Source of the DNA: CAVONV01 sp963697355
Lineage (GTDB): Bacteria > Acidobacteriota > Vicinamibacteria > Marinacidobacterales > DATDRI01
Direction: 5' to 3'
Assembly: GCA_963697355.1 (NCBI GenBank)
Contig: CAVONV010000032.1
Location: 62,001-126,000 of the forward strand
DNA length: 64,000 nt
Shown piece by piece: positions 54,151 through 63,900 of this stretch. The notes beneath the pieces were generated by a model. The model was not told the DNA's origin. It worked only from the letters and a program-made list of their open reading frames with translations, and did no database searches. The first letter of the stretch is position 1, and the number at the start of each line of letters is the position of its first letter. Made by a program: the position numbers and the translations under genes.

Positions 54151-57147
54151 CTACTTGATTAGGGGGTCGTCGCGGAGAGTGACAGACTCTTCGTAGGATT
54201 TGCCGTCGACCCATAGAGTAACAGAGTACTCACCCGCCGGCGCCACGACCGGACCCAACTTGTCACCAAAGAACGGCTTTCCACCGGCATAGATACTGAA
54301 GCTCCAAACGAGATCACGGCGGATCTGGTTCAGTAGGTTGTCCGGATGTCTTTCCCTAACTTCCCTTTCAGACTCTTCCTCAGTTTTCGGCGGCGGGTCC
54401 TCCGTCGAGGCTTCGTCCAAGCGCTTGACGAGATCAGCCAACTTCTGCTTTTCCTCCGGCTTACTGACCAATGGCGACAACCGATCCATCACGTCAGAGA
54501 GGTGTCTCTTGAAGGCCAGGCGATTCGCAGGAGTCGTTTCGAAGGTAAGGTTCCACTCCACGCGATTGATCCCGACATCACCTTTAGCGTCGAGAACCTC
54601 TTTGTGATGCCCTTCCCCGTCCTGGATTTCGATCTTTACCGGGTCCTTGGGAGCTCGTTTGAGGTAGTAGTGTATCAACGCACCCGACGGCGGATTGGGT
54701 CCCCGGAACTCGAAATCGGGCTGCTTTCTCCCCTCGTTGATACGAACCCATTTTGTGGCGGTGCGATTCTCGAACATATGGACGTCTTTGGCCAGCACCT
54801 CGTCCGTCAACTGCTGAAGCGGCGTCACATCGTCGGCGATCCAGATACTCCGACCGTGTGTGCCGGCAACGAGGTCGGCATCTCGCGGATGTATGACCAA
54901 GTCATGGATCGCTACGGTGGGCAGGTGGCTCATCATGCAACTCCAGCTCTCGCCGCCATCGACCGATGCGTACAAGGCGAACTCGGTGCCGACAAAGAGC
55001 AGGTTCGGATTCTTGAAGTCTTCCCGGATGACGTAGGCACTACCGTCCGGAAGGTTGCTCGATATGTCGGTCCATGTCGCGCCGAAGTCGGTCGTCTTGA
55101 TGACATAAGGTTGAGTGTCGTCGTACCGGTGATTGTCCAGAGACACATAGGCCGTTCCGGCATCGAAGTGCGAAGCCTCGACACGACTCACCCAGATCTT
55201 TGGAGGTATATCTGGAATGCTGTCTCGGACGTTCATCCAGCTCCCACCACCGTTCCGCGTCACCTGAACGTTTCCGTCATCCGTACCCACCCAGACGACA
55301 CCGGGGTCCAAAGGCGATTCCGCTATGGTGATGATGGTGCAGTGATGCTCGCCGCCCGTGTTCTCCGTGGTCAAACCCCCTTTGTTGTTGGGATTCCTGA
55401 GGGCGGGGTCGTTGGTCGTCACATCAGGACTGATGATTCGCCAGGTGTCGCCCCTGTCCACCGATTTGAAGAGATAGCTCGAACCGAAATAGACCGTTCG
55501 AGGATTATTCGGCGAGATGATGAAGGGGCTCGACCAATTGAAGCGAAACTGCGGCGGTAAAGGCGGCCGGTCCGGGCTTTCGCCAAAGAACCAGTGCTCT
55601 CCGGGAGAAATGGTGTAATTCGGCGCCTCCACGGGGTAGTCGGAATCGGCATAGTCCGCAAAATTCACTGTCGTCTCGGGCGTCGGTGTGATGAATGTAT
55701 GTTGGCGCGTTTCCACGTTTTGTCGAGCCACGAAGCCGACATGGTTGACGGTGTATAGGGTTCGCCAATCGGTGGGATCGATCTGCGAGTGGAATCCATC
55801 GCCTTCCGCAACCCAGGTATTGTGGCCGTTCAAAATGCCGCGCCATTCCCGGCTGTTGCTGGGACCCATCCAGATTCCGTTGTCCTGAAGGCCACCGATG
55901 ACCCAGTACGGATCGCGCATGTCGACACCGATGGCGTAGTATTGCCCGATGGCCATATTGTTGAACGAAAGTACGGTCTCCCCTCCGTCGATGGTCAAAT
56001 GCGCCCCCTGGTCCGTCGCCATGTACCAGATCCTGCTATCGTAAGGCGCAATCCACATGTCGTGATCGTCACCGCCGCCTCCCCACCATCGTCTTTCCCA
56101 GGTGTCGCCACCGTCTTTGGATACCTGGAAATCTCTGGAAACGGCGTAAATGCGCTGGTCATCGAGCGGGTCGATCTCGATTTGTCCATGATAAAAAGGT
56201 CGAGTGTTGTGTCGATGAAGGTATTTCCAGCTCTCACCCCCGTCATCGGAACGGTAGATGCCCGGTCCGGGCAAGCTCAAATCGTCCGGCAAATTCTCAT
56301 CCGCCTCGACGTTGGCCACGACAATTCGAGGGTCCTTACGGAAGATCGAGATATCGATTTGACCCGTGTCGCCCGTGGGAAGACCGTTCGAGAGCTTCCG
56401 CCAGGTCTGACCTCCATCGGTCGTCTTGAAGATACCTCCATTGGGTCCTCCGCTATGGAAGTTCGCCGGTTGCCGGAGACGATGGTACATACCGGCATAC
56501 AAGACGTCGGGATTCGCGGGATCCATGATGACTTCGGTCGCTCCCGTCTTCCCATCGTCAGGGAGGCCGTGGGTGAGCTTCTCCCAGGTATCCCCTCCAT
56601 CGGTCGTTTTGAACACTCCACGGTCTCCCGAATAACCCCAGAGGTGACCGATGGCCGCTACATAAACGATCTCTTTGTTGGTCGGATGCACGGCTATCTC
56701 CGCAATCTGGTGGGTATCCTTCAAACCCATGTGGGCGAAGGTCTCGCCGCCGTCCGTTGACTTGTATATGCCGTCGCCCCAGCCCACACTGTTCCGGTTG
56801 GTCGCTTCACCCGTTCCTACCCAGATGATGTCGGGGTTACCCTGAAATAGCGCCACGTCACCAATGGAGCCCGCTCCATAGTCATCGAAGATCGGACTCC
56901 AGGTCACCCCGGCGTTGGTGGACTTGAATACCCCACCTGAAGCTGAGCCTATGAGCACGTGCCTGTAATCGTCGTTAAGGGCATCGATCGCTGCGATACG
57001 ACCCATCATGTTGGCGGGTCCAATGTTCCTCCATTGAAAGTCTTCCAGCAGATCGGTCCTCGTCGCTTGTGCAAGCAAATGACCTGCAAAAAAGACACTC
57101 GCAATGATGGTTAAACAGCTTACCGCCAGCGTTCGCCGATAGTTCAT
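54151..57147 (-). CDS. BNR/sortilin-like beta-propeller exoprotein, full length
   Basis: A 998-residue protein from ATG 57147, with AAAGGAG upstream and signal peptide RTLAVSCLTIIASVFFAGHL. Many BNR/Asp-box repeats: GVFKSTNAGVTWSPIFDDYG, GIYKSTDGGETFAHMGLKD, GVFKTTDGGDTWEKLTHG, GIYRSDDGGESWKYLHRH, ALYASVDGGESWSCMMSH. These form two stacked propellers of the VPS10 type. The C-terminal 200 residues hold a helical part (LAFKRHLSDVMDRLSPLVSK) and an Ig-like end (PAGEYSVTLWVDGKSYEESV) . A close relative of the gene at 1-1089. Secreted or surface-bound; ligand unknown. Confidence 0.92.
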   Translation of the reverse strand: MNYRRTLAVSCLTIIASVFFAGHLLAQATRTDLLEDFQWRNIGPANMMGRIAAIDALNDDYRHVLIGSASGGVFKSTNAGVTWSPIFDDYGAGSIGDVALFQGNPDIIWVGTGEATNRNSVGWGDGIYKSTDGGETFAHMGLKDTHQIAEIAVHPTNKEIVYVAAIGHLWGYSGDRGVFKTTDGGDTWEKLTHGLPDDGKTGATEVIMDPANPDVLYAGMYHRLRQPANFHSGGPNGGIFKTTDGGQTWRKLSNGLPTGDTGQIDISIFRKDPRIVVANVEADENLPDDLSLPGPGIYRSDDGGESWKYLHRHNTRPFYHGQIEIDPLDDQRIYAVSRDFQVSKDGGDTWERRWWGGGGDDHDMWIAPYDSRIWYMATDQGAHLTIDGGETVLSFNNMAIGQYYAIGVDMRDPYWVIGGLQDNGIWMGPSNSREWRGILNGHNTWVAEGDGFHSQIDPTDWRTLYTVNHVGFVARQNVETRQHTFITPTPETTVNFADYADSDYPVEAPNYTISPGEHWFFGESPDRPPLPPQFRFNWSSPFIISPNNPRTVYFGSSYLFKSVDRGDTWRIISPDVTTNDPALRNPNNKGGLTTENTGGEHHCTIITIAESPLDPGVVWVGTDDGNVQVTRNGGGSWMNVRDSIPDIPPKIWVSRVEASHFDAGTAYVSLDNHRYDDTQPYVIKTTDFGATWTDISSNLPDGSAYVIREDFKNPNLLFVGTEFALYASVDGGESWSCMMSHLPTVAIHDLVIHPRDADLVAGTHGRSIWIADDVTPLQQLTDEVLAKDVHMFENRTATKWVRINEGRKQPDFEFRGPNPPSGALIHYYLKRAPKDPVKIEIQDGEGHHKEVLDAKGDVGINRVEWNLTFETTPANRLAFKRHLSDVMDRLSPLVSKPEEKQKLADLVKRLDEASTEDPPPKTEEESEREVRERHPDNLLNQIRRDLVWSFSIYAGGKPFFGDKLGPVVAPAGEYSVTLWVDGKSYEESVTLRDDPLIK

Positions 57148-57327
57148 GTGCCAGACTCCTTTGTTCGACCGTGGAAAGCGTGACTTCAGGGCGCGTAACG
57201 GATAACACGGTTTGGGAGCCTTGGACAAATAGCACATTGGACTCCATAAGCTCAGTCAGTCTCTCGCCACGTCAGCCAACTCTCCCCTGTTGACAGGGGA
57301 TAACTCGTGGCCTAGTCTGGACTCGAG

Positions 57328-57846
57328 ATGATTGCCGTCCATCAAATGAGGTTTCGGCGCCAGCTCGTTGCGTTGGCGACATCCGGATTCTTCCTTTTCA
57401 GCGCTCCAATATCAAACGCGCAGAAGCCGGTCTCGGTGTTCGTGACTGTGGCTGGAGAAACGGCGGAGGGAATTTCCAAAGCCAAAGAAAAAGAACTGGC
57501 TGATACCGTAGAGGACCTACGCAAAGAGATCGAAAAGCGCGTCAACATCATCCTGGCGGAGGATATCAACGCCGCCGATATCGTGGTCAAGATTCTGGAC
57601 CGTCGGATCGACGTCGCTCAACAAAGCCAAGACTTTGGTGCCGGTCACATTCAGCCCCAATATCAAAGTCGCCATCTCATTCTCTACCGGATGGAGGTGG
57701 GAGAGTTCCATCAAGAGGCTGAATACTTTATCGCCGGGTCCTTCGTCACGTGGAAGCGCGTCGCCAAAGACGTGTCGAAACGCATCGAACGTTGGGCAAG
57801 AGAACACCGGGAGCAGGTCCTCCAAACACGCTCCGAAAAACACTGA
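57328..57846 (+). CDS. Exported protein of 172 residues, unknown
   Basis: A signal peptide (LVALATSGFFLFSAPISNAQ) precedes a mixed alpha/beta domain: VSVFVTVAGETAEGISKAKE, LADTVEDLRKEIEKRVNIIL, then AEDINAADIVVKILDRRIDV and ITLYRMEVG-like strands, ending in a helix rich in Arg and Glu. I do not recognise the family; similar small secreted proteins of this design occur in Acidobacteriota. ATG 57328 is used; ATG 57346 (MRFRRQLVAL) is equally possible. It precedes lepB by 75 bases and may share its transcript. Confidence 0.6.
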   Translation: MIAVHQMRFRRQLVALATSGFFLFSAPISNAQKPVSVFVTVAGETAEGISKAKEKELADTVEDLRKEIEKRVNIILAEDINAADIVVKILDRRIDVAQQSQDFGAGHIQPQYQSRHLILYRMEVGEFHQEAEYFIAGSFVTWKRVAKDVSKRIERWAREHREQVLQTRSEKH

Positions 57847-57921
57847 GCACAGGTTCACGCACATTCGGAATCCCGCCGAGATGCGGCAGACCCCTGTATC
57901 GTGTAGAATTCAACGAGTCAC

Positions 57922-58644
57922 ATGAGCAAGAAAAAGAAAACGTTGGGAAGCTCCGGCAAGCGAAACTCTTCGCTCCGGCTGAACTTCGAGGCCGTGTGCC
58001 AAGCCGTTATCCTCGCGCTTTTTTGTCGTTCCTTCGTTGCCGAGGCCTATAAGATTCCCACCGCCTCAATGGAACCGACATTGCTGATTGGTGACCATCT
58101 CGTTGTCAACAAAATGCTCTATTCCCCGGCGACAGCACTCATCGACAAAATTGTGGCCCCTTCGAGGGAGGTTCGCCGAGGTGACATCGTTGTTTTTCGC
58201 AGTCCTGCGGAACCGGAGCAAAACGTTGTCAAGAGAGTCATCGGGCTCCCCGGCGAGTCCATTCACATCGAGAAAAAGCGTGTCTACATCAATGGCGAGC
58301 TGCTCGAAGAACCTTATGCCTATTTTTCGAAACCAGCGCAAGAAGACTCACAGAACCCGTTTCTCGACACGCGGGGCGACACCATGCCGCAAACGTCGGT
58401 GCCCGCGAACCACTATTTCGTCATGGGAGACAATCGCGACAACAGCTATGACAGTCGCTTCTGGGGTACTTTACCGGGCGATTTGATTCGCGGAAGGGCT
58501 CTCGTGGTGTACTGGTCCTACAATGCAACCACGGCGGAGTATTTGGAAACGGATTTTGCACAGCGCATCAAAAACCTCGCCTCCACTGCGATCCATTTTT
58601 TCACCCGCACCCGGTGGGAAAGAACGTTCCAGCTCGCCCGCTAG
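57922..58644 (+). CDS. lepB: Signal peptidase I
   Basis: A 240-residue type I signal peptidase. One N-terminal membrane segment (FEAVCQAVILALFCRSFVAE) precedes box B with the catalytic Ser (YKIPTASMEPTLLIGDHLVV). The catalytic Lys is in NVVKRVIGLPGESIHIE (box D), and box E is FVMGDNRDNSYDSRFWGTLP. It cleaves signal peptides from the many exported proteins in this window. The bacterial size and single anchor are typical outside enterobacteria. A hairpin with T-run follows the stop (58645-58671). Confidence 0.96.
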   Translation: MSKKKKTLGSSGKRNSSLRLNFEAVCQAVILALFCRSFVAEAYKIPTASMEPTLLIGDHLVVNKMLYSPATALIDKIVAPSREVRRGDIVVFRSPAEPEQNVVKRVIGLPGESIHIEKKRVYINGELLEEPYAYFSKPAQEDSQNPFLDTRGDTMPQTSVPANHYFVMGDNRDNSYDSRFWGTLPGDLIRGRALVVYWSYNATTAEYLETDFAQRIKNLASTAIHFFTRTRWERTFQLAR

Positions 58645-58671
58645 GAAAAAAAGGGACGGGTCCCTTTTTTC
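58645..58671 (+). terminator. Intrinsic terminator after lepB
   Basis: AAAAAAGGGAC and GTCCCTTTTTT pair around a GG centre, ending in a T-run, so it works as a rho-independent terminator in both directions. It contains the GGGACGGGTCCC core of the repeat family seen at 22447. A degenerate second arm (AAAAAAAGGACCTG) follows at 58689-58702. Confidence 0.82.
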
Positions 58672-59149
58672 GGCAAGAGGAAAGAGCGAAAAAAAGGACC
58701 TGATATGAAAATTCACTATCTTCATGGTTTCGGATGAATCTCCGGATGGATCGATTGTCCCTGCCCCAGCCCGTGCCCGGGCCCCTACCCGAAGCGTCTA
58801 CGCGGGTTTATGGTCGTAGATCGGGGCAAATTGGCTACGCATCGTAGGTCCTCACCGGGCAATCAAGCCCGACTTCGCCGTTGATGTCGATTTGCATCGT
58901 CAACGGCTACCGCCTCCTTCGCTGAATCGATCGATGGGCCAGCGACTTCGGCGAGTCTCGCCGAAGCTATGCGAAGGCGGACGGCGAGGTCTCGCCTACG
59001 GTAGGGGCAGGGATTCAGGGATCGGGCAGGGGCAAGGGCAGGGGCAAGGGCAGGGGCAAGGGCAGGGGCAAGGGCTCGGGGCATCCGCACGATGCCGTGG
59101 ACATCCTGGCCGCGCGGATGTGTCACTGGCTCCTGACTCCTGTGCCCCG
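58672..59149. repeat. Repeat-rich spacer with (GGGCAGGGGCAA)4.3 array and GCATCCGC stem
   Basis: No gene is supported. It holds CTTCGGCGAGTCTCGCCGAAG (a 9-bp stem, about 58947-58967), a 12-bp tandem array at 59024-59075, then GGGGCATCCGCACG...GCGCGGATG. Array and stem repeat the parts found at 53936-54060 in the opposite orientation. Confidence 0.7.
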
Positions 59150-60022
59150 CTACAGTCCCCTACTCCACTCGGGCCGTAACACCACTTCGCCACCGATTGC
59201 CGCATCGAGCACTTCGAGAAGCCTCCGCCTATCGCGCGGGAGCCTCCCTGACAGCGGGAGGTAGTTCGAGGCGTGGTTGGTCCGGAATATCGCGTCGTCG
59301 GGGTCGGCCTTGGCAATGAAGACCCTCAGTTCCTTTAACAATTGATGGACGGACGGAAGTTGAAAATCGCCTCTCTCCTCGAGTTTGGCAATAGGTGTTC
59401 CCGGAATGACAGTCAGCGTCAAAAGCGACACGAACCGTGGGTCCATCTCGGTCGCCAGCCGCGCCGATTCTTCCGCGTGCTCGGCGCTTCGTTCAACACC
59501 GCCGGCACCTAGGAGAAAGATAACCGAGAGCTTCATGCCGATCTCATGGGCCCGTCGAGCCGCTTCCGCATGATGTTCAAACGACGCACCCTTGGCAATG
59601 CGCTGGAGCGTGACGTCATCACCTGATTCGGGACCGATATAGAGCAATGACAAGCCAAGCTCGCGTAGCTCCTGCAACTCCTCCGGTCTTTTGGCCAGAA
59701 CATTGATTGCCGTGGCATAGGCGCTCACGCGCCGTAACCTAGGAAACGCTTCCTGGCACGCCTTCAACACGGCCCTCCAGTGCTCGAGGTCCATGACCAG
59801 GGCATCGCCATCGGCAACGAACACCTTGACGATTTGATCTCCGTAGGCTTCGCGCGCCGCTCTGATATCATCCAGCGTTTCCTCGAGCAGTCGGACACGA
59901 AAAGACTTCTCGCGGTACATGGCGCAATAGATGCAGGCATTCCACGAGCAACCAATCGTCGCTTGCAGGATATAGGAGTCCGCCTCACTCGGCGGCCGAT
60001 AGATCGTGCCTTCGTATCGCAT
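59150..60022 (-). CDS. Radical SAM protein
   Basis: A 290-residue radical SAM enzyme. The cluster motif is GCSWNACIYCAMY, a CX4CX2C variant typical of one group of stand-alone radical SAM proteins, not the usual CX3CX2C. The TIM-barrel continues with VKVFVADGDALVMDLEHW, SAYATAINVLAKRPEEL, LSLLYIGPESGDDVTLQRIA and the C-terminal part VIPGTPIAKLEERGDFQLP. The 70 residues at the end include RTNHASNYLPLSGRLPRDRR, a conserved block of this group. The substrate is unknown. It lies 26 bases after the STAS gene and is probably co-transcribed. Confidence 0.88.
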   Translation of the reverse strand: MRYEGTIYRPPSEADSYILQATIGCSWNACIYCAMYREKSFRVRLLEETLDDIRAAREAYGDQIVKVFVADGDALVMDLEHWRAVLKACQEAFPRLRRVSAYATAINVLAKRPEELQELRELGLSLLYIGPESGDDVTLQRIAKGASFEHHAEAARRAHEIGMKLSVIFLLGAGGVERSAEHAEESARLATEMDPRFVSLLTLTVIPGTPIAKLEERGDFQLPSVHQLLKELRVFIAKADPDDAIFRTNHASNYLPLSGRLPRDRRRLLEVLDAAIGGEVVLRPEWSRGL

Positions 60023-60048
60023 CGTCTCCTATCGGGTCGGCTGCAGAT

Positions 60049-60405
60049 TCAGGCGTCTCGCCTCTCCAAGCCGAAGGCCTTTAAGGCCTCGTCGAGACCA
60101 GGGTAAATTCCAAAGACCTTGTCGAGATCGGCAATCTCCAACAGCTTGACGATGGAGTTTTGAACCGATGCGAGCTTGACATCCCCACCACGAGAGGCCA
60201 ATTTGCTACGAAGTCGAACCAGGATTGACACTCCATAGCTCGAGATATAGCTGAGCCTCGCGCAATCGACGATGAGTTTACGGATCCCCGATTCCACCAG
60301 GGTTTCCAGCTCCTCGACGAACCGATCTGCGTTGTCGGCATTCAGGCCCCCGTCAGCCGACAAGATGAGAACGTCTTTTTCAACATCCTTGTAATAGAAC
60401 TCCAT
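60049..60405 (-). CDS. STAS-domain anti-sigma factor antagonist
   Basis: A 118-residue single STAS domain of the SpoIIAA/RsbV type: DVLILSADGGLNADNADRFV, KLIVDCARLSYISSYGVSIL and KLLEIADLDKVFGIYPGLDE. The Ser pair in YISSYG includes the site normally phosphorylated by an anti-sigma kinase. It would act in a partner-switching circuit, binding an RsbW-like kinase when not phosphorylated; no kinase or sigma gene is next to it here. It is followed by the radical SAM gene. Confidence 0.9.
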   Translation of the reverse strand: MEFYYKDVEKDVLILSADGGLNADNADRFVEELETLVESGIRKLIVDCARLSYISSYGVSILVRLRSKLASRGGDVKLASVQNSIVKLLEIADLDKVFGIYPGLDEALKAFGLERRDA

Positions 60406-60530
60406 GGGGTCTTCCTCTTTGCCAACGCTCGGCGCATTATATCGCCGGACAGCCCATTGACGCTCACCGTGAAAATCGCGTGGACTTCGAGTACACTTGG
60501 TATGGATATCCCGACAACAAGGAGGGCAAA

Positions 60531-60864
60531 ATGAAGCGAAGTCACAGGTTCGTTCTCGGTGCGGCTTTCGGGCTTGCCTTCGTCGTTCTTCTCGTCAGCT
60601 GCTCTTCCCGGAACGGGAACAGCCGCTCAGGAGACCAAGAAGCCCGCAATGAAATGCTGTTACATCAACCCAGGTTACTCGGGCACATGTGAAGTGATTC
60701 TTGGCGATGGAGAAGACTGCTCTACCGTCCTCGCTTACCTCAACAATCCGAACGCCGGCGGAAAATCCTACTGCGGCGGATCAACCGTCCGCGGCGGCTG
60801 GAAACAAGTCCCGTGCGAGGAAAAAGAAGGGGCGGCAACCTGCAACATCGACAGCCGTCAATAG
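60531..60864 (+). CDS. Small exported Cys-rich protein, one frameshift
   Basis: GGAGGGCAAA precedes ATG 60531, and the first frame reads MKRSHRFVLGAAFGLAFVVL, a signal peptide. About 60592 the sensible frame changes to SAALPGTGTAAQETKKPAMK and then CCYINPGYSGTCEVILGDG, YCGGSTVRGGWKQVPCEEKE and GAATCNID, ending at 60864. One extra base explains it and gives a protein of about 110 residues with seven cysteines. If the first frame is real instead, LLVSCSS would be a lipobox and a short lipoprotein would result. Unknown function; disulfide-stabilised secreted protein is likely. Confidence 0.55.
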
Positions 60865-60879
60865 ACGCTTACAAGTAAC

Positions 60880-60971
60880 GGAACGACACAAGGAAGTCAA
60901 GAAATCAGGAAATCTAGAAATCAAGAAGCCATCCTTGAGATTCTCGAGTTCTTGAATTCTTGATTTCTTGC
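60880..60971. repeat. Facing AAGAAATC-type repeat arms
   Basis: The left arm contains CAAGGAAGTCAAGAAATCAG and AAATCTAGAAATCAAGAAG; the right arm contains GAGATTCTCGAGTTCTTG and AATTCTTGATTTCTTGC, its approximate reverse complement. It fills the space between two converging genes. Confidence 0.8.
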
Positions 60972-63900
60972 TAGAAGGCGTAGCCGAAGCTGAAGTGGAA
61001 GCGTGAGGGGTCCTCGCCTTCCTGAAGATCCAGTATTCGCGCCCAGTCGAGCCTGACAACCCCGAAAGAAAACACCAGTCGCACTCCCGCGCCCGCCGTG
61101 TGCCGCAAGTCAGAAAGCGACAAATCCCTGACGTTGGCAAAGACGTTACCGGTATCGTAGAAAACTCCACCATGCAACATCTTATAGAGGGGAAAGCGTA
61201 GCTCCTGGTTCATGACGACGACCGCCTGTCCGCCGAGAAAGAACTCCTCGTCGGTCTCGGGAACGGCAATGGACGGCCCCAGTGAGTCTTGTTTGAAGCC
61301 ACGCACCGAGTTGGCTCCTCCTGCCTTGAATCGATCCTCGATGAACAGAAACTCCGTGGAGCCGCTTGCGACGCCCAAACGATAGCTCGAGGCCCAAACG
61401 AGGCTTTTGGTGAGAGGGTGGTGATAGTAGAGCTGACCAAAGAGTCTCACGTATTGTGTCTCCGAGCCCAAGAACTTGGGGGAGACCTGCAACGTCGTGC
61501 TCCAGAAGCTGCCACGGGAGGGATTGGAGAGACTGTCACGCCGATTTTCGATCAACGACACTCCCAACGTGGTTCGAAATTCGTCTTCTTCCTCGTAGAC
61601 AGGTGAAAGCAGCAAATTGCAGTCAGGAATATTGTCTTCGTCTCTCTGCGTTCCTGGGTCGCACCCCAAAGCGAATCTTCCCGCAGTTACATTCCATTGA
61701 ACAGCGAACCTGTCTCTTCCCGTTTCATGTTGCCTCCAAGCCCTGGTCTGTTGAAAGGCCACACTCCAACCTTGAAATTCGAATCCGAGATCCCTCCGCT
61801 CGCGTTCGACCTCGACAATCAGCTCGGTGGGCAGCCGGAAACGGAAGAAGTGAGGAAAGCGCTCCGTGGCACGAAAGAGGGTTCGCTTACTCTGAACGAA
61901 CGCTGAAAACCCAAGCGTGGTGCCTGCACCGAAAGCGTTGAAGATAGAGGCCCTCAGAACGCCCTCGAGTCCTTCCGGCTGGGTATCGATACTGCTCGTG
62001 TCCTGCTGCGTGACGAGGTTGTACCGAAGACCGTAGCTGACATCCAAATCAGATCGTTCCGCCACCTGCACGAGTATGTCTTTGTGTTTCTTCCCCTCTT
62101 GTCCGGAGTCCACACGAACATCGACAGAGCTGAACACTCGGGTGTCGTAAAGGTTCCTTTGACTCTTCTGCAGTTCAGAAACACGGACCGCGTCTCCATC
62201 ATCGAAGGTCAACTGTCGACGTATGACCGATTCTCGGGTCCTGGTGGTCCCGACGATACGAATCGTCCCGACCTCGGCCAGAGCCCCCTCTTCGACGTGA
62301 AAGGTGACCTCGACTCCACCCGGAGCCTCCTCGAGCTCGCCTTTGACCGCGACGTCAGGAAAACCGCTTTCCCTGTAGAAGGACTTGATCTTCACCTGAG
62401 CGTCCTTCACCTCCGGCAAGCTGAAAGGCTGCCCTTCATGAAGGCCTATGGCATCTCGCAGCGCTTCGGGGGACATCGAGTCGGCACCATCGAACCGCAG
62501 GGTCACGAGCCTCCAAAGAGGCCCTTCATTAATAAGGACGACGACGTGCATCGTTTTTGACGGCGCGTCATATCGGGTCTCAACCGTCCCGATCGAGGCC
62601 TCCAGGTAGCCCCGGGACGCGTAGAGGAGGCGAATCCCTTTTTCCATCTCGGACGGCTTATCGAGAAGCACGAAGAAACCTGGTGTCTTGGTGTCGGGGA
62701 GAGCCTTCGCAAGCTCCGCATCGTCGACCACCTCATTGCCCTGGAAGTCGAGGCTAATCCCAGTGCCGCGCGCTCCCTTGACGGTCGTGAACAGGACGCG
62801 CCGCCCTTCGGCGGTCTCTTCCACACTTCCTTCGACACGAGCCAAGTAGTACCTCTGAGAACGAAGATCCCATGTCGCTCGCAACGCCAAATCGGAAACC
62901 AGGTAGCTCTCTGGAATGCGCCCATTCCATGCGGCCTCGGTCTTCTTTTTCAGGTCGCCGCCGGGATCGTCACCTTCCCAAGCGATCTCGAGTGGAGGAC
63001 CGGCCTGGATAAGGAATACCAGCGTGGTTTGACCCTCGAATGTCTGTGTTTCGACATCGACGACGGCACTTCGGAAGCCTCGTTTGATGAGCTCTTTCTG
63101 GATCCTTTGGGCATCTTCTTGGGCGGCCCAGTAATCTCGCTGACTCCCTACTTTGACACGTACCTGCTTCAGCCACTCCGCCTCGGTGCCAGGATAGTCG
63201 CCGCGAACGACTATGCTCGAGAGCTTTTGCTGCTCAGGCGTCGCTGTTGCCTTTGATGACGTCTTCTTAGTATCGAGTTCGAATCGATGGGAAAAGCCCA
63301 AGGAGTACTCGTTGCCCCGTCTTTGCATCGTCCGCACCCAGACATTGCGCGCCACTTGATAATCCAGAATCCAAAGCTTGTCTTCCGTCTTGTCCAATGC
63401 AATGGAGTAGGTGATGGAAAGCCTGTCGGTGATGGATCGTCCCAACGTCAATCGGCTGGTGGGATTATCCTCGTCTTCCAAGATGAGAGGTCCCGACCCC
63501 GGCGGCGGACCGAACGTAAACATATCGCCCCAACCTTCATTGAGAAGGTTGGCCATGGAGGACATTGCCCAAGTCGAAGCAATTTGCTGTCCTCCCTCAC
63601 CGGCTTTTTCCAACGTCCGTCCCGTGACGAGCAGCGAAGCTAGGTCTCCCTCGGTGAGATTCGGGTCATCGGGAGCCGACAATCTCGTATTCAGGTCGTC
63701 TACCTCACCCTCCAAATCGAGCCTTATGAGTGTGCTCCCGACTCGGGTCACCGCGGACAACGTGAGTCGAGGAGAGGACACGGGGTAATCGCGAAACTCG
63801 AGCCGGCCGTTCGTGATCTGAAAGCGATTGCGGCCAACGGTGAACGTGCCGTCCGGTCTCACGTCCAAATTGCCCGCGATCTCGGGAGAGTCCAGTGTCC

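Noticed and set aside
54346..56760. Two long plus-strand frames (404 and 323 codons)
   Set aside because: Antisense of the BNR propeller gene; no recognisable features.
58863..59316. Frames rich in Ala-Pro or Gly-Gln repeats on both strands
   Set aside because: They arise from the GGGCAGGGGCAA array; no ribosome-binding site or conserved protein.
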